A stretch of 64,000 nucleotides of DNA from Borreliella yangtzensis (lineage in GTDB: Bacteria; Spirochaetota; Spirochaetia; Borreliales; Borreliaceae): assembly GCF_014201775.1 (NCBI RefSeq), contig NZ_JACHFG010000001.1:240541-304540 (forward strand). Direction: 5' to 3'. How positions within the stretch are numbered: position 1 is the first letter of the stretch; each line of letters begins with the position of its first letter. The translations under genes and the position numbers were made by a program. The notes under the pieces were generated by a model, which did not search any database, was not told the origin of the DNA, and saw only the letters and a list, made by a program, of their open reading frames with translations. Positions 36,726 to 48,562 of this stretch are shown one piece after another.

Positions 36726-37623
36726 TGAAACTTTAATAAATTCTCAAACTTTAATTTTAGCTGGTTTGGGGGGCCTTATAAGCGAGAAGAGTGGAATTAT
36801 TAATATTGGACTTGAAGGAATAATGACAATAGGGGCTTTTTCAGGAGCTACAGTTGCATATTTTACAAATGACCCATTATTTTCAATTTTTGTTGGTGGA
36901 TTAGCAGGGCTTACGCTCTCTATTTTGCACGCTGTTTTTACAATTTTTTTAAAATCAGATCAAATTATAACCGGAATGGCACTTAATTTTTTAGGACCCG
37001 CTATTTCTGTTTTTTTAAGCACTTTAATTTTTTCTTCTATTTCAACTCCACCTATAGAGATAAAGTTGCCAATACTTTTTGATGGAATTTTAAGCAAAAC
37101 ATCTTTTATATTTCAAATTTTTGGTAAAAGATATTCTATATATATTGCAATGCTAGGTGTGTTTTTATTTCATATTATTTTTAAATATACTAAAATTGGG
37201 CTTAGAATTAATGCTAGTGGTGAAAATCCAGAGGTATTAGAGTCTGTTGGAGTTAGTGTAAATAAAATTAGATTTTTTTGCGTCCTTTCAAGTGGGTTTT
37301 TAGCGGGGCTTTCGGGTGCTGTTCTTACAACAGTGATCGCATCAAGTTATGTACAAGGGGTTACGGGTGGGCAAGGTTTTATTGCTATTGTAATGTTGAT
37401 TTTTGGGAAATGGACTCCTTTGGGGATTTTAATAGGTAGTTTTTTGTTTTCATTCGTGAAAACTTTGGCAATTGTTTTGGTCCAATCTCCTTTTTTATCT
37501 TTAATAATGCCTCCTAAAATGTTAGTTATTACCCCATATTTAATTATTATTTTAAGTCTTATTTTTTTTTCAAAAAGAAATTATGCGCCCAAGTTTTTGG
37601 GAATACCCTATAAAAAGCATTGA
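36697..37623 (+). CDS. ABC importer permease 2, nucleoside-type (BPD_transp_2)
   Basis: 308 residues, eight or so hydrophobic helices. GGLISEKSGIINIGLEGIMTIGAF is the signature of the YufQ/NupC-type second permease, and GQGFIAIVMLIFGKWTPLG is near the C-terminus. I chose GTG at 36697, eight bases after AAAAGG; an in-frame GTG at 36688 overlaps that site. No binding-protein gene is in the operon. The BmpA-family lipoproteins (another locus) are likely partners. B31 counterpart BB0679. Confidence 0.88.
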   Translation: MSNIIIFLVSETLINSQTLILAGLGGLISEKSGIINIGLEGIMTIGAFSGATVAYFTNDPLFSIFVGGLAGLTLSILHAVFTIFLKSDQIITGMALNFLGPAISVFLSTLIFSSISTPPIEIKLPILFDGILSKTSFIFQIFGKRYSIYIAMLGVFLFHIIFKYTKIGLRINASGENPEVLESVGVSVNKIRFFCVLSSGFLAGLSGAVLTTVIASSYVQGVTGGQGFIAIVMLIFGKWTPLGILIGSFLFSFVKTLAIVLVQSPFLSLIMPPKMLVITPYLIIILSLIFFSKRNYAPKFLGIPYKKH

Positions 37624-37667
37624 CAGGCGATAATAGTTTATAATTTGTTTTCCATGTTTTGAAAATT

Positions 37668-37697
37668 CTTTTAATTTTTAAGAGTTTTTAATTTTTT
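37668..37697 (+). terminator. Probable terminator after the ABC importer operon
   Basis: CTTTTAA (37668-37674) pairs with TTAAGAG (37678-37684), one T-G pair, 3 nt loop, followed by TTTTTAATTTTTT. The stem is short but the T tract is good. Confidence 0.45.
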
Positions 37698-37778
37698 GCT
37701 GTAAAATTTTTTTTGATACCCTTTCGGTCTTGAGTTTGTTTAATTAAATAAAGTAGATGATTTGTGAGGTAGTTTATT

Positions 37779-40040
37779 ATGTTGTTGAAGCTTAAATACA
37801 GGTTTGTTGGATTTTTATTATTATTTTTAATTTTCATACTGTTACTTTTTTCTATGATTTTTAAATTTATTTTATGTGGTTATTTAGAAGATTATTACAA
37901 GCAACTTACAAGGGCGCAGTTAAGAAGAGCAGCTTTTTCTACACAATCTTTTTTGGACACTCTATATGTCATAATCAACGGTGCAGCTTCTAATTTGGCG
38001 CTTGAAACTATATCAGAATTTGCAATTTCTGAGAATAGAGGAAAAGATTTTTCTGAATCTGAATTAGTAGATTTAAGAAAAAATTCAAAATTTGTTATTG
38101 ATACTGTAAAGGTGGATAAAAAATATCGGCAATATGTATACAATTTTATGATCAATCTTAAAAATGATACCTTTTTTGAAGAATTTGCTTTTTTTGATTT
38201 TGAAGGGAGAATAATTGTTAGCACAAGACATGAAAATAATATGGATTTTGGACATTCTGAGGCTAATACTAATTATTTTAAAAAAGCGATTGAGGATTAT
38301 AAACAAAACCAATTAAAATTTATAGGCTGGTATTCAAATCTTTCTGAAGGAATATCCGCAGAAGTTGCCATTAGGTCTAGGCAAAGCGAAAAAAAGGCTT
38401 TTGCAATAATTGTACCTGTATACTCTCCAGAAGATAAACTTGTTTGTGGATATTTGGCTGGCTATTTGCTTAATGATATTCTAGCAGATAGTTTTGATAG
38501 ATTTAGATTCGGTTTTTATAAAAGAGGCAATTTTATTTATGTGGACCCTAATAATATAGCGGTTAATCCTTTTGAAGAATACAATGAGACTAGTAGGGTT
38601 AGTTCTAAATTTTTAAATATTCTTAAAGATGTGTTTTCTAAGCCACCCCTTTTATCAAAGATTCCTACCGAAGTGTCAGTTTATACTATTGATAGAATAT
38701 TATTTTCCGAAATGGGAGAAGAGTGTTATTATGCGCTGTTGCCTATAAATAGTAAATTGGGAGAGAAAGGCGGAGTACTTATTGCTAGACTTCCTTATAA
38801 AGATATTTATGGAGTAATATCTAGCATAAAACTTCAGTATGTCTTGTATTCTATCTTAGGTATTATTTTATTAAGCATTGCTCTTTTGATGAGAATAGAT
38901 AGAGTTATTAGTTTCCGTTTAAATACAATTAGAGTTTTAGTTCAAGATATGGTTAAGGGAAATTTAGACAAAGATTATGCTCTTGATGATGACGAATTTT
39001 TTGATGAGCTTAGCATGTTAAGTCTTCAGGTTGTTAAAATGAAAAAAGCTATTTCTGGAGCGATTGCGAGTGTTTTGAGAAATATTAGCTATGTAAATAA
39101 GGCAAGTTTAGAAGTTGCCAGTTCAAGTCAAAATTTAAGCTCTAGTGCATTACAGCAAGCATCTGCTCTTGAAGAAATGTCAGCCAATGTTGAACAAATA
39201 GCGTCAGGTGTCAATATGAGTGCGAATAATTCTTATGAAACAGAGCAAATAGCTTTAAAGACAAATGAAAGTTCTCAGATAGGTGGTAAGGCTGTCGAAG
39301 AATCTGTTATTGCTATGCAGGATATTGTAGAGAAAGTTAGTGTTATTGAAGAAATAGCTAGAAAGACTAACTTGCTTGCTTTAAATGCGGCTATTGAAGC
39401 TGCAAGAGCAGGTGATGAAGGAAAGGGATTTGCTGTTGTGGCTAGTGAGATTAGAAAGTTGGCCGATCTTAGTAAAATTTCTGCCCTTGAGATTGGAGAG
39501 TTGGTTGAAGATAACTCTAAAGTAGCAACTGAAGCGGGAGTGATATTTAAAGAAATGTTGCCTGAAATAGAAGAAACAGCTAATCTTGTTAAAAAAATTT
39601 CAGAAGGCAGTTCTAAGCAGAGCGATCAGATTGCTCAATTTAAAATGGCTTTAGATCAGGTTGGAGAAGTTGTTCAGTCTTCAGCTTCAAGTAGTGAACA
39701 ACTTTCTAGCATGTCTGATAAAATGCTAGAAAAGTCTAAGGAACTTAGAAAATCTGTGTTATTTTTCAAAATTAAAGATTCTAAGATTGAAAATTTAGAA
39801 GATGGTGATTATGATTTTCGAGCAATGGATTGTCCTGAAAATTCTTTTAAAGAAGATGAAAATCAAAATTTTAAAAGTAATGAAATTGCGACTTTAAATG
39901 GCAGTAGGCATAATAACTATTCTTTAAGTATTGAGGACGAGTCTTCTATGAAAACTATTAATAAGAGAGTTGATCCTAAAAAGGCTATCGATGTTGCCGA
40001 TAAGGATTTAAATTTTGATGATGATTTTTCAGAGTTTTAG
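37779..40040 (+). CDS. mcp4: Methyl-accepting chemotaxis protein Mcp4
   Basis: 753-residue receptor. Membrane helix 1 (about 11-33), a large periplasmic sensing region (about 34-350) of dCache-like length, helix 2 (about 353-371), HAMP (about 372-425), then the cytoplasmic coiled coil with the hairpin tip [35 protein letters not shown] (near 530-565), where CheA and CheW dock. An acidic, probably flexible tail of about 90 residues has no obvious CheR-binding pentapeptide. The ligand is unknown. ATG with GAGGTAG upstream. B31 counterpart BB0680. Confidence 0.95.
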   Translation: MLLKLKYRFVGFLLLFLIFILLLFSMIFKFILCGYLEDYYKQLTRAQLRRAAFSTQSFLDTLYVIINGAASNLALETISEFAISENRGKDFSESELVDLRKNSKFVIDTVKVDKKYRQYVYNFMINLKNDTFFEEFAFFDFEGRIIVSTRHENNMDFGHSEANTNYFKKAIEDYKQNQLKFIGWYSNLSEGISAEVAIRSRQSEKKAFAIIVPVYSPEDKLVCGYLAGYLLNDILADSFDRFRFGFYKRGNFIYVDPNNIAVNPFEEYNETSRVSSKFLNILKDVFSKPPLLSKIPTEVSVYTIDRILFSEMGEECYYALLPINSKLGEKGGVLIARLPYKDIYGVISSIKLQYVLYSILGIILLSIALLMRIDRVISFRLNTIRVLVQDMVKGNLDKDYALDDDEFFDELSMLSLQVVKMKKAISGAIASVLRNISYVNKASLEVASSSQNLSSSALQQASALEEMSANVEQIASGVNMSANNSYETEQIALKTNESSQIGGKAVEESVIAMQDIVEKVSVIEEIARKTNLLALNAAIEAARAGDEGKGFAVVASEIRKLADLSKISALEIGELVEDNSKVATEAGVIFKEMLPEIEETANLVKKISEGSSKQSDQIAQFKMALDQVGEVVQSSASSSEQLSSMSDKMLEKSKELRKSVLFFKIKDSKIENLEDGDYDFRAMDCPENSFKEDENQNFKSNEIATLNGSRHNNYSLSIEDESSMKTINKRVDPKKAIDVADKDLNFDDDFSEF

Positions 40041-40070
40041 AATTTATTTTTTGTAAAAGAGGTGGTTAGT

Positions 40071-41972
40071 ATGAAGCTGAAAGCTAGGATGTTGCTACTT
40101 GTTCTTGTTTTGATAGCATTCTTTATATCAATTTTGTTTTTTGTGTTTGGTATGTTGATTAATAGCAAATTGGTAGACCAGCAGTTTGACCTTATGATGA
40201 ATCTTATTGGAAATATTAAAAGTTCTTTTAATATTTATATTTCTTCAATGGAAGAGAAAGTTAGAGTTAGTTCTATGTATTTCAATTCTGCTGAAAAATT
40301 CAAAGAAGCTAGTAAAATTAGATCCAAAAGGTTGGGTTTTATTTCAGATCAATCTGAAATTCTTGTTCAGACCGGTAGTAATATGATGGTTACAAACAAG
40401 GAAGGTGAAATAGTTTTTACTACAGCTGTTAAGGATAATAGTGATTTTGGCAAGTCTATTCAGGATAAAGAATATTTTACGAAACTTAGAGAGTCTCAAA
40501 GCATTGTTTACAATTCTTTTGTCATGTTGGCAGAGCCTGGGTCTGTTGAAGAGTCTTTACTTAAAAACATTTCTAAGATAAAAAATAAAAAAGGCCAGAT
40601 TCCCTACATAGTAATAGGCATTCCATTAAGAGATTTTGGTACAGACGATATTTTTGGTTATTTTATGTTGTTTTATTCAATGGATTATATATATAAATCT
40701 TTTAGAGGAATTAATTTTGGTATACTCTCTAGTGGTCGTGCGTTAGCTTATGATACTGCAGGTAGATTTTTGGTTCATCATACAGTGCTTCCAGGTGATG
40801 TTTTGACCGATCTTAGTGCTTCTTTTTCTAATATTCTTAAGAGAACATCTGAAGATTTGTTGCAAAAAAACAAAGAAACCGCAACTGTTTATTATTATGA
40901 TCCTAATAGCAGCAAAAAATATGTGGGAATTAGTCAAAAGGTATCATTAAACTTGTCTAGTAGTAAATTTATTCTTTTAATTAGAACTTCAGAGGATGAT
41001 TTTTATTACATGTCACGAGCTACGTCTTTAATATTGGGTATTAGTTTTGTATTTACATTGATTATTCTTGCTATTGCAACTATTTATCTTGTAAAAAAGT
41101 TGAGCTCTTCTTTAAATCAGATATTAGAATATTCTGAGCGACTTGCTTCTGGTAATTTTACTGCTGATGTTAATTTTGACAGATGGGATACTGTAGAACT
41201 GTATAGCTTGTACGAAGGCCTTGAACAATTGAGAACTAATTTTTCTTCAGTTGCGAAAGGGGTCATTGAAAACCTAGATTACCTTTATGAAAATGCTATT
41301 CAAATAGCAAATGCAAGTCAGAATTTAAGTTCTGGTGCTGTTGAGCAGGCTTCTACTTTGGAGCAAATGACAGCAAATATTGAGCAAATATCACAAGGTG
41401 TTTCTGAGAATACTGAAAATGCATCTACTACTGAAAAAATTGCTGTTAATACTAATGAAAGGACTAAAGAGGGGCATAAATCTGTTGTCAAAGCTATTGA
41501 GGCAATGACTGTAATTACTGAAAAAATTGGAATTATTGATGAAATAACAAGACAAACTAATTTGCTTGCTTTAAATGCCTCAATTGAGGCTGCACGAGTG
41601 GGAGAAAAAGGCAAGGGATTTGAAGTGGTAGCTGCTGAGGTTAGAAAGCTTGCAGATCAAAGCAAGGAATCAGCAAGAGAGATTATTGATATTGCAAATA
41701 AAAGTTTAACTGTTGCAAGTCGTGCTGGGGAAAATTTTGAACAAATAGTTCCTGGGATGGAACAAACAGCTAGACTCGTGAAGAATATTTCCAATGAAAG
41801 TTCTAAGCAAAGTATTCAAATAGAGCAATTTAAAAATGCAATAGAACAAGTTAGTCAGCTAGTTCAGACTACGGCTTCAAGTAGTGAAGAGCTTTCTGCA
41901 ATGTCTGAAAAAATGCTAGAGAGTGTAAAAGATTTAAAAGAATCTGTTGATTACTTTAAAATAGAAAAGTAA
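40071..41972 (+). CDS. mcp5: Methyl-accepting chemotaxis protein Mcp5
   Basis: 633-residue receptor from ATG 40071, eight bases after GAGG; an in-frame GTG at 40062 lies in the ribosome binding site. Membrane helix 1 (about 7-30), periplasmic sensing domain with a Cache-like pattern ([24 protein letters not shown]), helix 2 (about 317-338), HAMP, and a signalling tip [36 protein letters not shown]. It follows mcp4 by 30 bases and shares its architecture, which suggests an old duplication. Mcp5 is reported important for infection. B31 counterpart BB0681. Confidence 0.95.
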   Translation: MKLKARMLLLVLVLIAFFISILFFVFGMLINSKLVDQQFDLMMNLIGNIKSSFNIYISSMEEKVRVSSMYFNSAEKFKEASKIRSKRLGFISDQSEILVQTGSNMMVTNKEGEIVFTTAVKDNSDFGKSIQDKEYFTKLRESQSIVYNSFVMLAEPGSVEESLLKNISKIKNKKGQIPYIVIGIPLRDFGTDDIFGYFMLFYSMDYIYKSFRGINFGILSSGRALAYDTAGRFLVHHTVLPGDVLTDLSASFSNILKRTSEDLLQKNKETATVYYYDPNSSKKYVGISQKVSLNLSSSKFILLIRTSEDDFYYMSRATSLILGISFVFTLIILAIATIYLVKKLSSSLNQILEYSERLASGNFTADVNFDRWDTVELYSLYEGLEQLRTNFSSVAKGVIENLDYLYENAIQIANASQNLSSGAVEQASTLEQMTANIEQISQGVSENTENASTTEKIAVNTNERTKEGHKSVVKAIEAMTVITEKIGIIDEITRQTNLLALNASIEAARVGEKGKGFEVVAAEVRKLADQSKESAREIIDIANKSLTVASRAGENFEQIVPGMEQTARLVKNISNESSKQSIQIEQFKNAIEQVSQLVQTTASSSEELSAMSEKMLESVKDLKESVDYFKIEK

Positions 41973-42000
41973 GAGAAATTTTTTCAATTTTCTTATACTT
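41967..42000. terminator. Possible terminator between mcp5 and mnmA
   Basis: An imperfect inverted repeat, AAGTAAGAGAAATT (41967-41980) against AATTTTCTTATACTT (41986-42000), with a TTTTC loop. It needs a bulge to pair fully. It lies between convergent genes. Confidence 0.4.
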
Positions 42001-42007
42001 AAGATTA

Positions 42008-43075
42008 TTATTCTATAATTTTAAAAATTTTAGCACCCCCTAGGCATTTTGTATTTTTGTAAAAGATTGCAAATTGACCAGGGGAAATGCCAGGGTCTTC
42101 TGTGCTTAAATGAATTTCAATTAAGTTATTTGAAATAAGTTTTAGTTTGCATGAATATTTCTTTTCACCATGTCTTATTTTAATTTTGAAATTTTTGAAA
42201 TCCGAAGGAGCATCATTTATCCAATGTATTTCGTGAACTAAAAATTTGCGTTTTGCTTGTTTTAGATAATTTTCATTGTGGGAAACATATATAATGTTTT
42301 TTTCTAGATCTTTTTCTATGACGAACCACGGTCCGTTGCTAAGCTTTATTCCTCTTCTTTGTCCAATTGTAAAAAACCAATATCCGTTATGAATTCCCAT
42401 TATTTTTCCTGTTTCTTTTTCAATTATATTGCCTTTTTTCTCACCAAGATGATATTTGATAAATTCGTTGTATTTAATTTTTCCTAAAAAGCAAATACCC
42501 TGACTATCTTTTCTATCTTTGTTGGGCAAATTTATGCTTTTAGCTATTTGCCTTACTTCGCTTTTAAGTAATTTCCCTAGGGGAAAGCATAGTTTTGACA
42601 TTTGTTTTTGAGAGAGGTGAGATAAAAAGTAGCTTTGATCTTTAATTTTATCTTTTGCCTGTTTTAATAAAAAAATTTTCTCTTTTTTTTGTATTTTAGC
42701 GTAATGCCCTGTGACAACCAAATCATATTGTTCATTAATTTTATCAAAAAATGCTCCGAACTTTATTCTTTGATTACAAAAAATATCTGGACTTGGGGTA
42801 TTACCTTTTTTTAGTTCTTCAAGAGTATAGCTTACTACTTTGTTGTGATATTCTTTTTGAAAGTTTATTATTTCGTAAGGTACATTAAATTTATTGCATA
42901 CAGCTTCAATGTAATTTAAGTCTTCTTGCCAAGGACAGTTTCCAATATAAGACAGTTCATCTTCAAGCCAAATTTTTAGGTAGTAGCATTTTATATTTGT
43001 ATATCCTTTGTTTAGAATTTTATAAAGGGCAACAGAACTATCAACTCCTCCAGATAAAAGTACGGCTATTTTCAT
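42008..43075 (-). CDS. mnmA: tRNA 2-thiouridylase MnmA (TrmU)
   Basis: Adds sulfur at uridine 34 of tRNA-Lys, -Glu and -Gln. 355 residues: PP-loop SGGVDSS at 8-14, catalytic Cys100 in [11 protein letters not shown] and Cys195 in [14 protein letters not shown] and C-terminal beta-barrel GQFAIFYK. All key residues are present. ATG start. It converges on mcp5 and diverges from the mevalonate operon. B31 counterpart BB0682. Confidence 0.95.
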   Translation of the reverse strand: MKIAVLLSGGVDSSVALYKILNKGYTNIKCYYLKIWLEDELSYIGNCPWQEDLNYIEAVCNKFNVPYEIINFQKEYHNKVVSYTLEELKKGNTPSPDIFCNQRIKFGAFFDKINEQYDLVVTGHYAKIQKKEKIFLLKQAKDKIKDQSYFLSHLSQKQMSKLCFPLGKLLKSEVRQIAKSINLPNKDRKDSQGICFLGKIKYNEFIKYHLGEKKGNIIEKETGKIMGIHNGYWFFTIGQRRGIKLSNGPWFVIEKDLEKNIIYVSHNENYLKQAKRKFLVHEIHWINDAPSDFKNFKIKIRHGEKKYSCKLKLISNNLIEIHLSTEDPGISPGQFAIFYKNTKCLGGAKIFKIIE

Positions 43076-43169
43076 AAATTTTTCTTTTTAGGTTTCATTA
43101 TATAGGATTTTGCTAATTTTTGTAAATTATAATATAATGTTTAAGTCCATTAATGCTTTGGGAGGATAT

Positions 43170-44393
43170 ATGAAAGTAGGTATTAGTGATATTAGAATTT
43201 TTTTACCTTTAAATTATTTAGACTTTTCTGTTCTTTTGGAAAATCCTTTATATTCTTCTGATGAAGTTTTTTTTAAAAAAATCAATAGAGCGATAGATGC
43301 AACTTTGCAAAAAGGTTTCAGGTTTACCAGCCCTAACGAGGATAGTGTAACCATGGCAAGTTCGGCTGTTAAGCTTATTTTTGACAACAATAATCTTGAT
43401 TTGAGCAAAATTAGGATGCTTTTGGGCGGAACTGAAACAGGTGTGGATCATTCAAAGGCAATTTCTTCTTATGTTTTTGGGGCTTTAAAGCAGGCTGGTA
43501 TTTGTCTGGGAAATAATTTTTTAACTTTTCAAGTTCAGCATGCGTGTGCCGGTGCTGCTATGTCTTTACATAGCGTAGCAAGCGTTTTAAGCCATTCTAA
43601 TAATTCTGAATATGGTATAGTTTTCTCTTCAGATATTGCGCATTATAGCAATCTTACTACAGCTGAGATTACCCAAGGAGCAGGTGCAACTGCAATTCTG
43701 GTTGAAAAAAATCCAAAGTTACTTTCGATTAATTTATCCGAATTTGGAGTTTATACTGATGACGTTGATGATTTTTTTAGACCTTTTGGAAGTTTAGAAG
43801 CTAAGGTGCGAGGTCGATATTCAGTTGAATGTTATAATTATGCAAACGAAAATGCTTTAAGAGATTTTGCTGTCAAAAAACAGCTTAGTATGAAAGATTT
43901 GTTTTCTAATTATAGATTTATTTTACATGTTCCTTTTGCTAAGATGCCTATAGATTCAATGCATTATGTTTTAAAAAAATATTATAGTGATGACGAATCT
44001 GTTAGAAATGCTTATTTAGAATCAATAGATTTTTACGATGGAGTTGAAGCTTCTATGGAAGTGGGAAATTTGTATACGGGTTCAATTTTTCTATCTTTAG
44101 CATTTTATTTAAAAAGAGTATTTTCCAAAAAGGATATTTCAGGAGAAAAGATATTGTTTTGTTCTTATGGATCTGGCAATATTATGATTATTTATGAATT
44201 TACCATTGAAAAAGGTGCTTTTGATGTTGTTAAATTGTGGGATCTTGATGAGCTTATAAAAAATAGAAATAATGCAAATTTTGAAGAATATAAAGAGTTT
44301 TTTCAAAATAAGATAATTCCTGGTGAATCTAGAGGATTTTATTTGAAAGAACTAAGGGATGATGGATACCGAGTTTATGGGTATCGAGCCTAA
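43170..44393 (+). CDS. mvaS: Hydroxymethylglutaryl-CoA synthase
   Basis: Condenses acetyl-CoA with acetoacetyl-CoA to HMG-CoA, the first committed step of the mevalonate pathway. 407 residues from ATG 43170, just after GGGAGGA; a longer TTG frame upstream is not needed. Nucleophile Cys126 is in [19 protein letters not shown]-like SSDIAHYSN and the C-terminal SYGSGN oxyanion motif are present. First gene of a six-gene operon with overlaps throughout. B31 counterpart BB0683. Confidence 0.95.
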   Translation: MKVGISDIRIFLPLNYLDFSVLLENPLYSSDEVFFKKINRAIDATLQKGFRFTSPNEDSVTMASSAVKLIFDNNNLDLSKIRMLLGGTETGVDHSKAISSYVFGALKQAGICLGNNFLTFQVQHACAGAAMSLHSVASVLSHSNNSEYGIVFSSDIAHYSNLTTAEITQGAGATAILVEKNPKLLSINLSEFGVYTDDVDDFFRPFGSLEAKVRGRYSVECYNYANENALRDFAVKKQLSMKDLFSNYRFILHVPFAKMPIDSMHYVLKKYYSDDESVRNAYLESIDFYDGVEASMEVGNLYTGSIFLSLAFYLKRVFSKKDISGEKILFCSYGSGNIMIIYEFTIEKGAFDVVKLWDLDELIKNRNNANFEEYKEFFQNKIIPGESRGFYLKELRDDGYRVYGYRA

Positions 44394-45441
44394 TATATTG
44401 GAGAATAAAAAAAGGCATATTGAGATTTGTTTAAATAAAAACGATGTTAAAGGTGGCTGCAATTTTTTAAAGTTTATTAAGTTAAAACATGATGCTCTTA
44501 GTGATTTTAATTTTTCTGAAATAAGTATAAAAGAAGAAATATTTGGATACAATATTAGTATGCCCGTTTTTATTTCTTCCATGACAGGAGGCGGTAAAGA
44601 AGGGAATGATTTTAATAAATCTTTAGTTAAAATTGCAAATTATTTAAAAATTCCCATTGGCTTAGGTTCTTTTAAGCTTTTGTTTAAGTATCCAGAATGC
44701 ATAAAAGATTTTGCTCTTAAAAGGTATGCTCATGATATTCCTTTGTTTGCCAATATTGGTGCTGTTCAGGTTGTTGAATTTGGTGTTTTTAAAATAGCTG
44801 AAATGATTAAAAGATTGGAAGTTGATGCAATTATTGTCCATCTTAATGCAGGGCAGGAATTAATGAATGTTAATGGCGACAGAAATTTTAAAGGGATAAA
44901 AGAATCAATAGCTAAGTTGTCTGATTTTTTAAGTATTCCATTGATTGTCAAAGAGACAGGTTTTGGAATCTCCCCAAAAGCCGTTAAGGAATTGCTTAGA
45001 CTTGGGGTTTCTTATATTGATCTTGCAGGGAGTGGTGGAACCAATTGGGTTCTGGTAGAAGGCATAAAGGGCAATAATTTAAATATCGCGTCTTGTTTCT
45101 CTGATTGGGGTATTCCTTCGATTTTTACTTTACTTAGCATTGATGATTCTCTAAAGGCTAATATTTTTGCGTCTGGTGGATATGAGACGGGTATGGATAT
45201 TGTCAAAGGCATTGCCCTTGGAGCTAAACTTATAGGAGTTGCAGCGGTTGTTCTTAGAGCTTTTTACGAATCAGGAGAAGATGCTGTATTTAGTCTTTTT
45301 TCTGATTATGAGCATGTTTTAAAAATGTCTATGTTTTTAAGTGGGAGTAAAAATTTGTCAGAACTTAGAAATAATAAGTATTTTTTAAGCAGCTATTTGT
45401 TTGCTGAGCTTGGAGTTTTTAAGCAGTTTTATGAAACTTAG
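44377..45441 (+). CDS. fni: Type 2 isopentenyl-diphosphate isomerase (FMN-dependent)
   Basis: Interconverts IPP and DMAPP using FMN and NADPH. 354 residues from ATG 44377 ([15 protein letters not shown]), the start I recall for Borrelia orthologs. In-frame ATGs at 44359 and 44362 are possible, but an AAGGG directly abuts them. Family signatures are [35 protein letters not shown] and AGSGGTNW. It overlaps mvaS by 17 nt and mvaA by 11 nt. B31 counterpart BB0684. Confidence 0.94.
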   Translation: MGIEPNILENKKRHIEICLNKNDVKGGCNFLKFIKLKHDALSDFNFSEISIKEEIFGYNISMPVFISSMTGGGKEGNDFNKSLVKIANYLKIPIGLGSFKLLFKYPECIKDFALKRYAHDIPLFANIGAVQVVEFGVFKIAEMIKRLEVDAIIVHLNAGQELMNVNGDRNFKGIKESIAKLSDFLSIPLIVKETGFGISPKAVKELLRLGVSYIDLAGSGGTNWVLVEGIKGNNLNIASCFSDWGIPSIFTLLSIDDSLKANIFASGGYETGMDIVKGIALGAKLIGVAAVVLRAFYESGEDAVFSLFSDYEHVLKMSMFLSGSKNLSELRNNKYFLSSYLFAELGVFKQFYET

Positions 45442-46699
45442 TAAAAATTTTAGACATAAAAGTGTTTTAGAAAAAAGGCAAGAGATAAAAAAACTTTTGG
45501 GATTATCTTGTAAAGATTTTTTTTATAATAATGTCAATGAAGATTTTCTTTTTAATGTAATAGAAAATTATATTGGATATTTATCGTTTCCTATTGGAAT
45601 TGTAAAAAATTTGAAAATAAATGGTAAATATTATTCTTTGCCTATTGCAACAGAGGAATCTTCTGTTGTTGCTGCCTTAAATTTTGCGGCAAAAATTCTT
45701 GAAAATGCTAATTTAAGGTATTCTGTGGGTGAAGTTTTGGGAATTTCTCAAATTTATATAAAATCGGAACAAGATTTAAGTGAAATTTTTATTGATCTTG
45801 ATGATAAAATCAAGATTTGGCTTGAACCGCTTTTAGCCAATATGAATAAAAGAGGGGGTGGATTTAGAAGATTGTTAACCAGGTATATTAAAGAGCTTGG
45901 TATTCAAAAATTGAATCTTTATTTTGATACTTGTGATGCGATGGGTGCTAATTTTTTAAATTCAATTGCAGAGCGTGTAGCAGAATATATTTTTTTGGAA
46001 TTTGGGTATGAGTGTGTTTTAAAAATTTTAAGCAATGATATTAGTGAATTTACAGCCAAAGCTTGTTTTACTTTAGATCTTAAGCATTTGCTACCAAATA
46101 AAGAGGATTCTTGGAATTTGGCTAAAAAAATTGAACTTATTTCTAGCATAGGTTTTTACGAAGAGGAGCGAGCTGTTACTAATAATAAAGGCATTATGAA
46201 TGGAATTACAGGAGTGTGTCTTGCGACTTTTAATGATACAAGAGCGCTTGAGGCCTCTGTTCATAGATTTGCTTCAAAAAGCGGGAAATATCTACCCCTT
46301 AGTAAATTTTATACCGTTGATAATGCTTTGGTTGGAGAAATTGAAATTCCTTTACAAGTTGGAACTAAAGGTGGGGTTACATCTTTTAACGAAGCTTCAA
46401 TTTTAAGTTTTAAAATTATGAATGTAACTAGTAAGAGCGAATTTATTGGTATTCTCTCTTGTGTTGGACTTGCTAGTAATTTTGCTGCATTAAGGGTTCT
46501 TGCATTTGATGGGATTCAAAAGGGTCACATGAGATTGCATGTTAATAAAATACTCTACCTTTTAAAGACAAAATATAGTATTTCTGATTTTGAGAAAGAC
46601 AAATTATTATTAGAAATGGAAAAAATGGATATTTATTCTTTTGATTTTGCTTTGAAAATTTTAAAGAAAATAAGGTTAGAGAATGAAAGTAAAGTGTAA
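45431..46699 (+). CDS. mvaA: HMG-CoA reductase, class II
   Basis: Reduces HMG-CoA to mevalonate. 422 residues from ATG 45431, nested in the end of fni. Class II features: [24 protein letters not shown] (catalytic Glu), [18 protein letters not shown] and [10 protein letters not shown] with the catalytic His near the C-terminus. No membrane anchor, as expected for bacterial enzymes. A longer TTG start at 45401 is unlikely. Overlaps mvaD by 17 nt. B31 counterpart BB0685. Confidence 0.94.
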   Translation: MKLSKNFRHKSVLEKRQEIKKLLGLSCKDFFYNNVNEDFLFNVIENYIGYLSFPIGIVKNLKINGKYYSLPIATEESSVVAALNFAAKILENANLRYSVGEVLGISQIYIKSEQDLSEIFIDLDDKIKIWLEPLLANMNKRGGGFRRLLTRYIKELGIQKLNLYFDTCDAMGANFLNSIAERVAEYIFLEFGYECVLKILSNDISEFTAKACFTLDLKHLLPNKEDSWNLAKKIELISSIGFYEEERAVTNNKGIMNGITGVCLATFNDTRALEASVHRFASKSGKYLPLSKFYTVDNALVGEIEIPLQVGTKGGVTSFNEASILSFKIMNVTSKSEFIGILSCVGLASNFAALRVLAFDGIQKGHMRLHVNKILYLLKTKYSISDFEKDKLLLEMEKMDIYSFDFALKILKKIRLENESKV

Positions 46700-47621
46700 A
46701 GTTAATGCAAGCTTGGCTTTAATTAAATATTGGGGCAAGAAGGATGTTTTTTTAAACATTCCAGCGACTTCTAGTCTTGCTGTTAGCGTTGATAAGTTTT
46801 ATTCAATAAGTGAGCTTGAGCTTTCAGATCGAGATAAAATAATTTTAAATTCAAAGCCGGTTATATTGCAAAATAGAGAAAAGGTGTTTTTTGATTATGC
46901 AAGAAAAATTCTTAGTGAGCCGAATGTTAGATTTAAAATTAAAAGTGAAAATAATTTTCCAACAGCAGCAGGTCTTGCAAGTTCAAGTTCGGGTTTTGCA
47001 TCTATTGCTGCTTGTATTTTGAAATATTTTAATAAATATTCTTTCAGTAGTGCATCTAATCTTGCAAGAATAGGGTCAGCTTCTGCAGCAAGGGCTATTT
47101 ATGGGGGGTTTACTATTTTAAAAGAAGGCTCAAAAGAATCTTTTCAGTTAAGAGATCAATCTTATTTTGATGATTTGCGAATAATATTTGCCATAATTGA
47201 TAGTAATGAAAAAGAATTGTCTTCAAGAGTGGCAATGAATATTTGTAAATACCACGAATTTTATTATGATGCTTGGATTGCTTCTAGTAAAAAGATCTTT
47301 AAAGATGCTTTATATTTTTTTTTAAAAAAGGATTTTATTAATTTTGGAACAACTATTGTAAAAAGTTATCAGAATATGTTTGCTTTAATGTTTGCATCTT
47401 CTATTTTTTATTTTAAAAGTAGTACAATAGATTTAATTAAATATGTTGCTAATTTGAGAAATGCAGGAATTTTTGTATTTGAGACAATGGATGCAGGTCC
47501 CCAAGTAAAGTTTATTTGTTTGGAGAAAAATTTAAATACTATTTTAAAAGGACTTAAGCAAAATTTTAATGACATTGATTTTATTGTTTCAAAGGTTGGG
47601 TGTGGCTTAGAATGGATTTGA
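46683..47621 (+). CDS. mvaD: Diphosphomevalonate decarboxylase
   Basis: ATP-dependent decarboxylation of mevalonate diphosphate to isopentenyl diphosphate, a GHMP-family enzyme of 312 residues. SLALIKYWGKKD at the N-terminus, the phosphate-binding loop TAAGLASSSSGFASI, and ETMDAGPQVKF with the catalytic-site Asp are all present. The ATG lies within the 3' end of mvaA. It overlaps the next gene by 10 nt. B31 counterpart BB0686. Confidence 0.95.
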   Translation: MKVKCKVNASLALIKYWGKKDVFLNIPATSSLAVSVDKFYSISELELSDRDKIILNSKPVILQNREKVFFDYARKILSEPNVRFKIKSENNFPTAAGLASSSSGFASIAACILKYFNKYSFSSASNLARIGSASAARAIYGGFTILKEGSKESFQLRDQSYFDDLRIIFAIIDSNEKELSSRVAMNICKYHEFYYDAWIASSKKIFKDALYFFLKKDFINFGTTIVKSYQNMFALMFASSIFYFKSSTIDLIKYVANLRNAGIFVFETMDAGPQVKFICLEKNLNTILKGLKQNFNDIDFIVSKVGCGLEWI

Positions 47622-48562
47622 TTAATTTTTCCGTGCCTGGAAATTTGCTTTTAATGGGGGAGTATGGCATTTTAGAGGAAAAGGGATTAGGGTTGGCAAT
47701 TTCTATCAACAAGAGAGCATTTTTTTCTTTTAAAAAGAGCGATTCTTGGCGATTCTTTAGCAAAAAAAAAGAGATAGATGATTTTTCTTTAATAGAAAAT
47801 AAAAATGATTTTGTTTTTAAAATGTTTTCTTACTTGAGCCAAAATTGTTTTTTTAATCTAGAGAGATCTGCATATGATGTATACATCGATACAAGTAATT
47901 TTTTCTTTAATGATGGAACTAAAAAGGGGTTTGGTTCAAGCGCTGTTGTTGCTATTGGTATAGTGTATGGATTTTTTTTAATTAATAATGCTACTAATGT
48001 TGTTGATAAAGATGAAATTTTTAAATATTGTTTAGAAGCTTACAGGCATTCTCAAGGGGGAATAGGTAGTGGATATGATATTGCTACTAGTATTTTTGGG
48101 GGTGTTATTGAGTTTGAAGGTGGTTTTGCCCCTAAATGCAGACAGCTGGATGTTATAGAGTTTAATGATTTTTATTTGATGCGGGGTTTGCAAGCAGTTA
48201 AAACCACCACTTCTATTTATGAGTACAATAAACATAGAGATTATATTTTAGATTTTATAGCGAAATGCAATTTGGAGATGAGAAAACTTATTTTAAGTAT
48301 TGGTAATTCTAAATCCGCATTAATTTCTAGTTTGAAAAGAGCTAAAGAATTAGGATTAGCAATTGGAGAGGCAATAGGGGTTCCTGCAACTTTATCTTCA
48401 AGTTTTGAGCATCTTCAAGATCAATGTGATTTGATTAAAGCTTTGGGAGCCGGAAATGAGACTTTTTTAGTTTACAGACCTAATCTTAAAGTTTTTGATT
48501 TGTCAAAAGTCATTCCAATTGTTTTAGAGCCCGAAGGTATTAAGTTTGAAAGCAATAAATAA
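47612..48562 (+). CDS. mvaK2: Phosphomevalonate kinase
   Basis: GHMP kinase of 316 residues phosphorylating mevalonate 5-phosphate. Motif 1 is VPGNLLLMGEYGILEE, motif 2 KKGFGSSAVVAIGIVYG, motif 3 IKALGAGNETFLVY. The PMK assignment rests on the GEYGIL motif and on position in the operon before a more typical mevalonate kinase. ATG 47612; the earlier GTG (47600) is less likely. Its stop shares a base with the next start (TAATG). B31 counterpart BB0687. Confidence 0.9.
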   Translation: MDLINFSVPGNLLLMGEYGILEEKGLGLAISINKRAFFSFKKSDSWRFFSKKKEIDDFSLIENKNDFVFKMFSYLSQNCFFNLERSAYDVYIDTSNFFFNDGTKKGFGSSAVVAIGIVYGFFLINNATNVVDKDEIFKYCLEAYRHSQGGIGSGYDIATSIFGGVIEFEGGFAPKCRQLDVIEFNDFYLMRGLQAVKTTTSIYEYNKHRDYILDFIAKCNLEMRKLILSIGNSKSALISSLKRAKELGLAIGEAIGVPATLSSSFEHLQDQCDLIKALGAGNETFLVYRPNLKVFDLSKVIPIVLEPEGIKFESNK

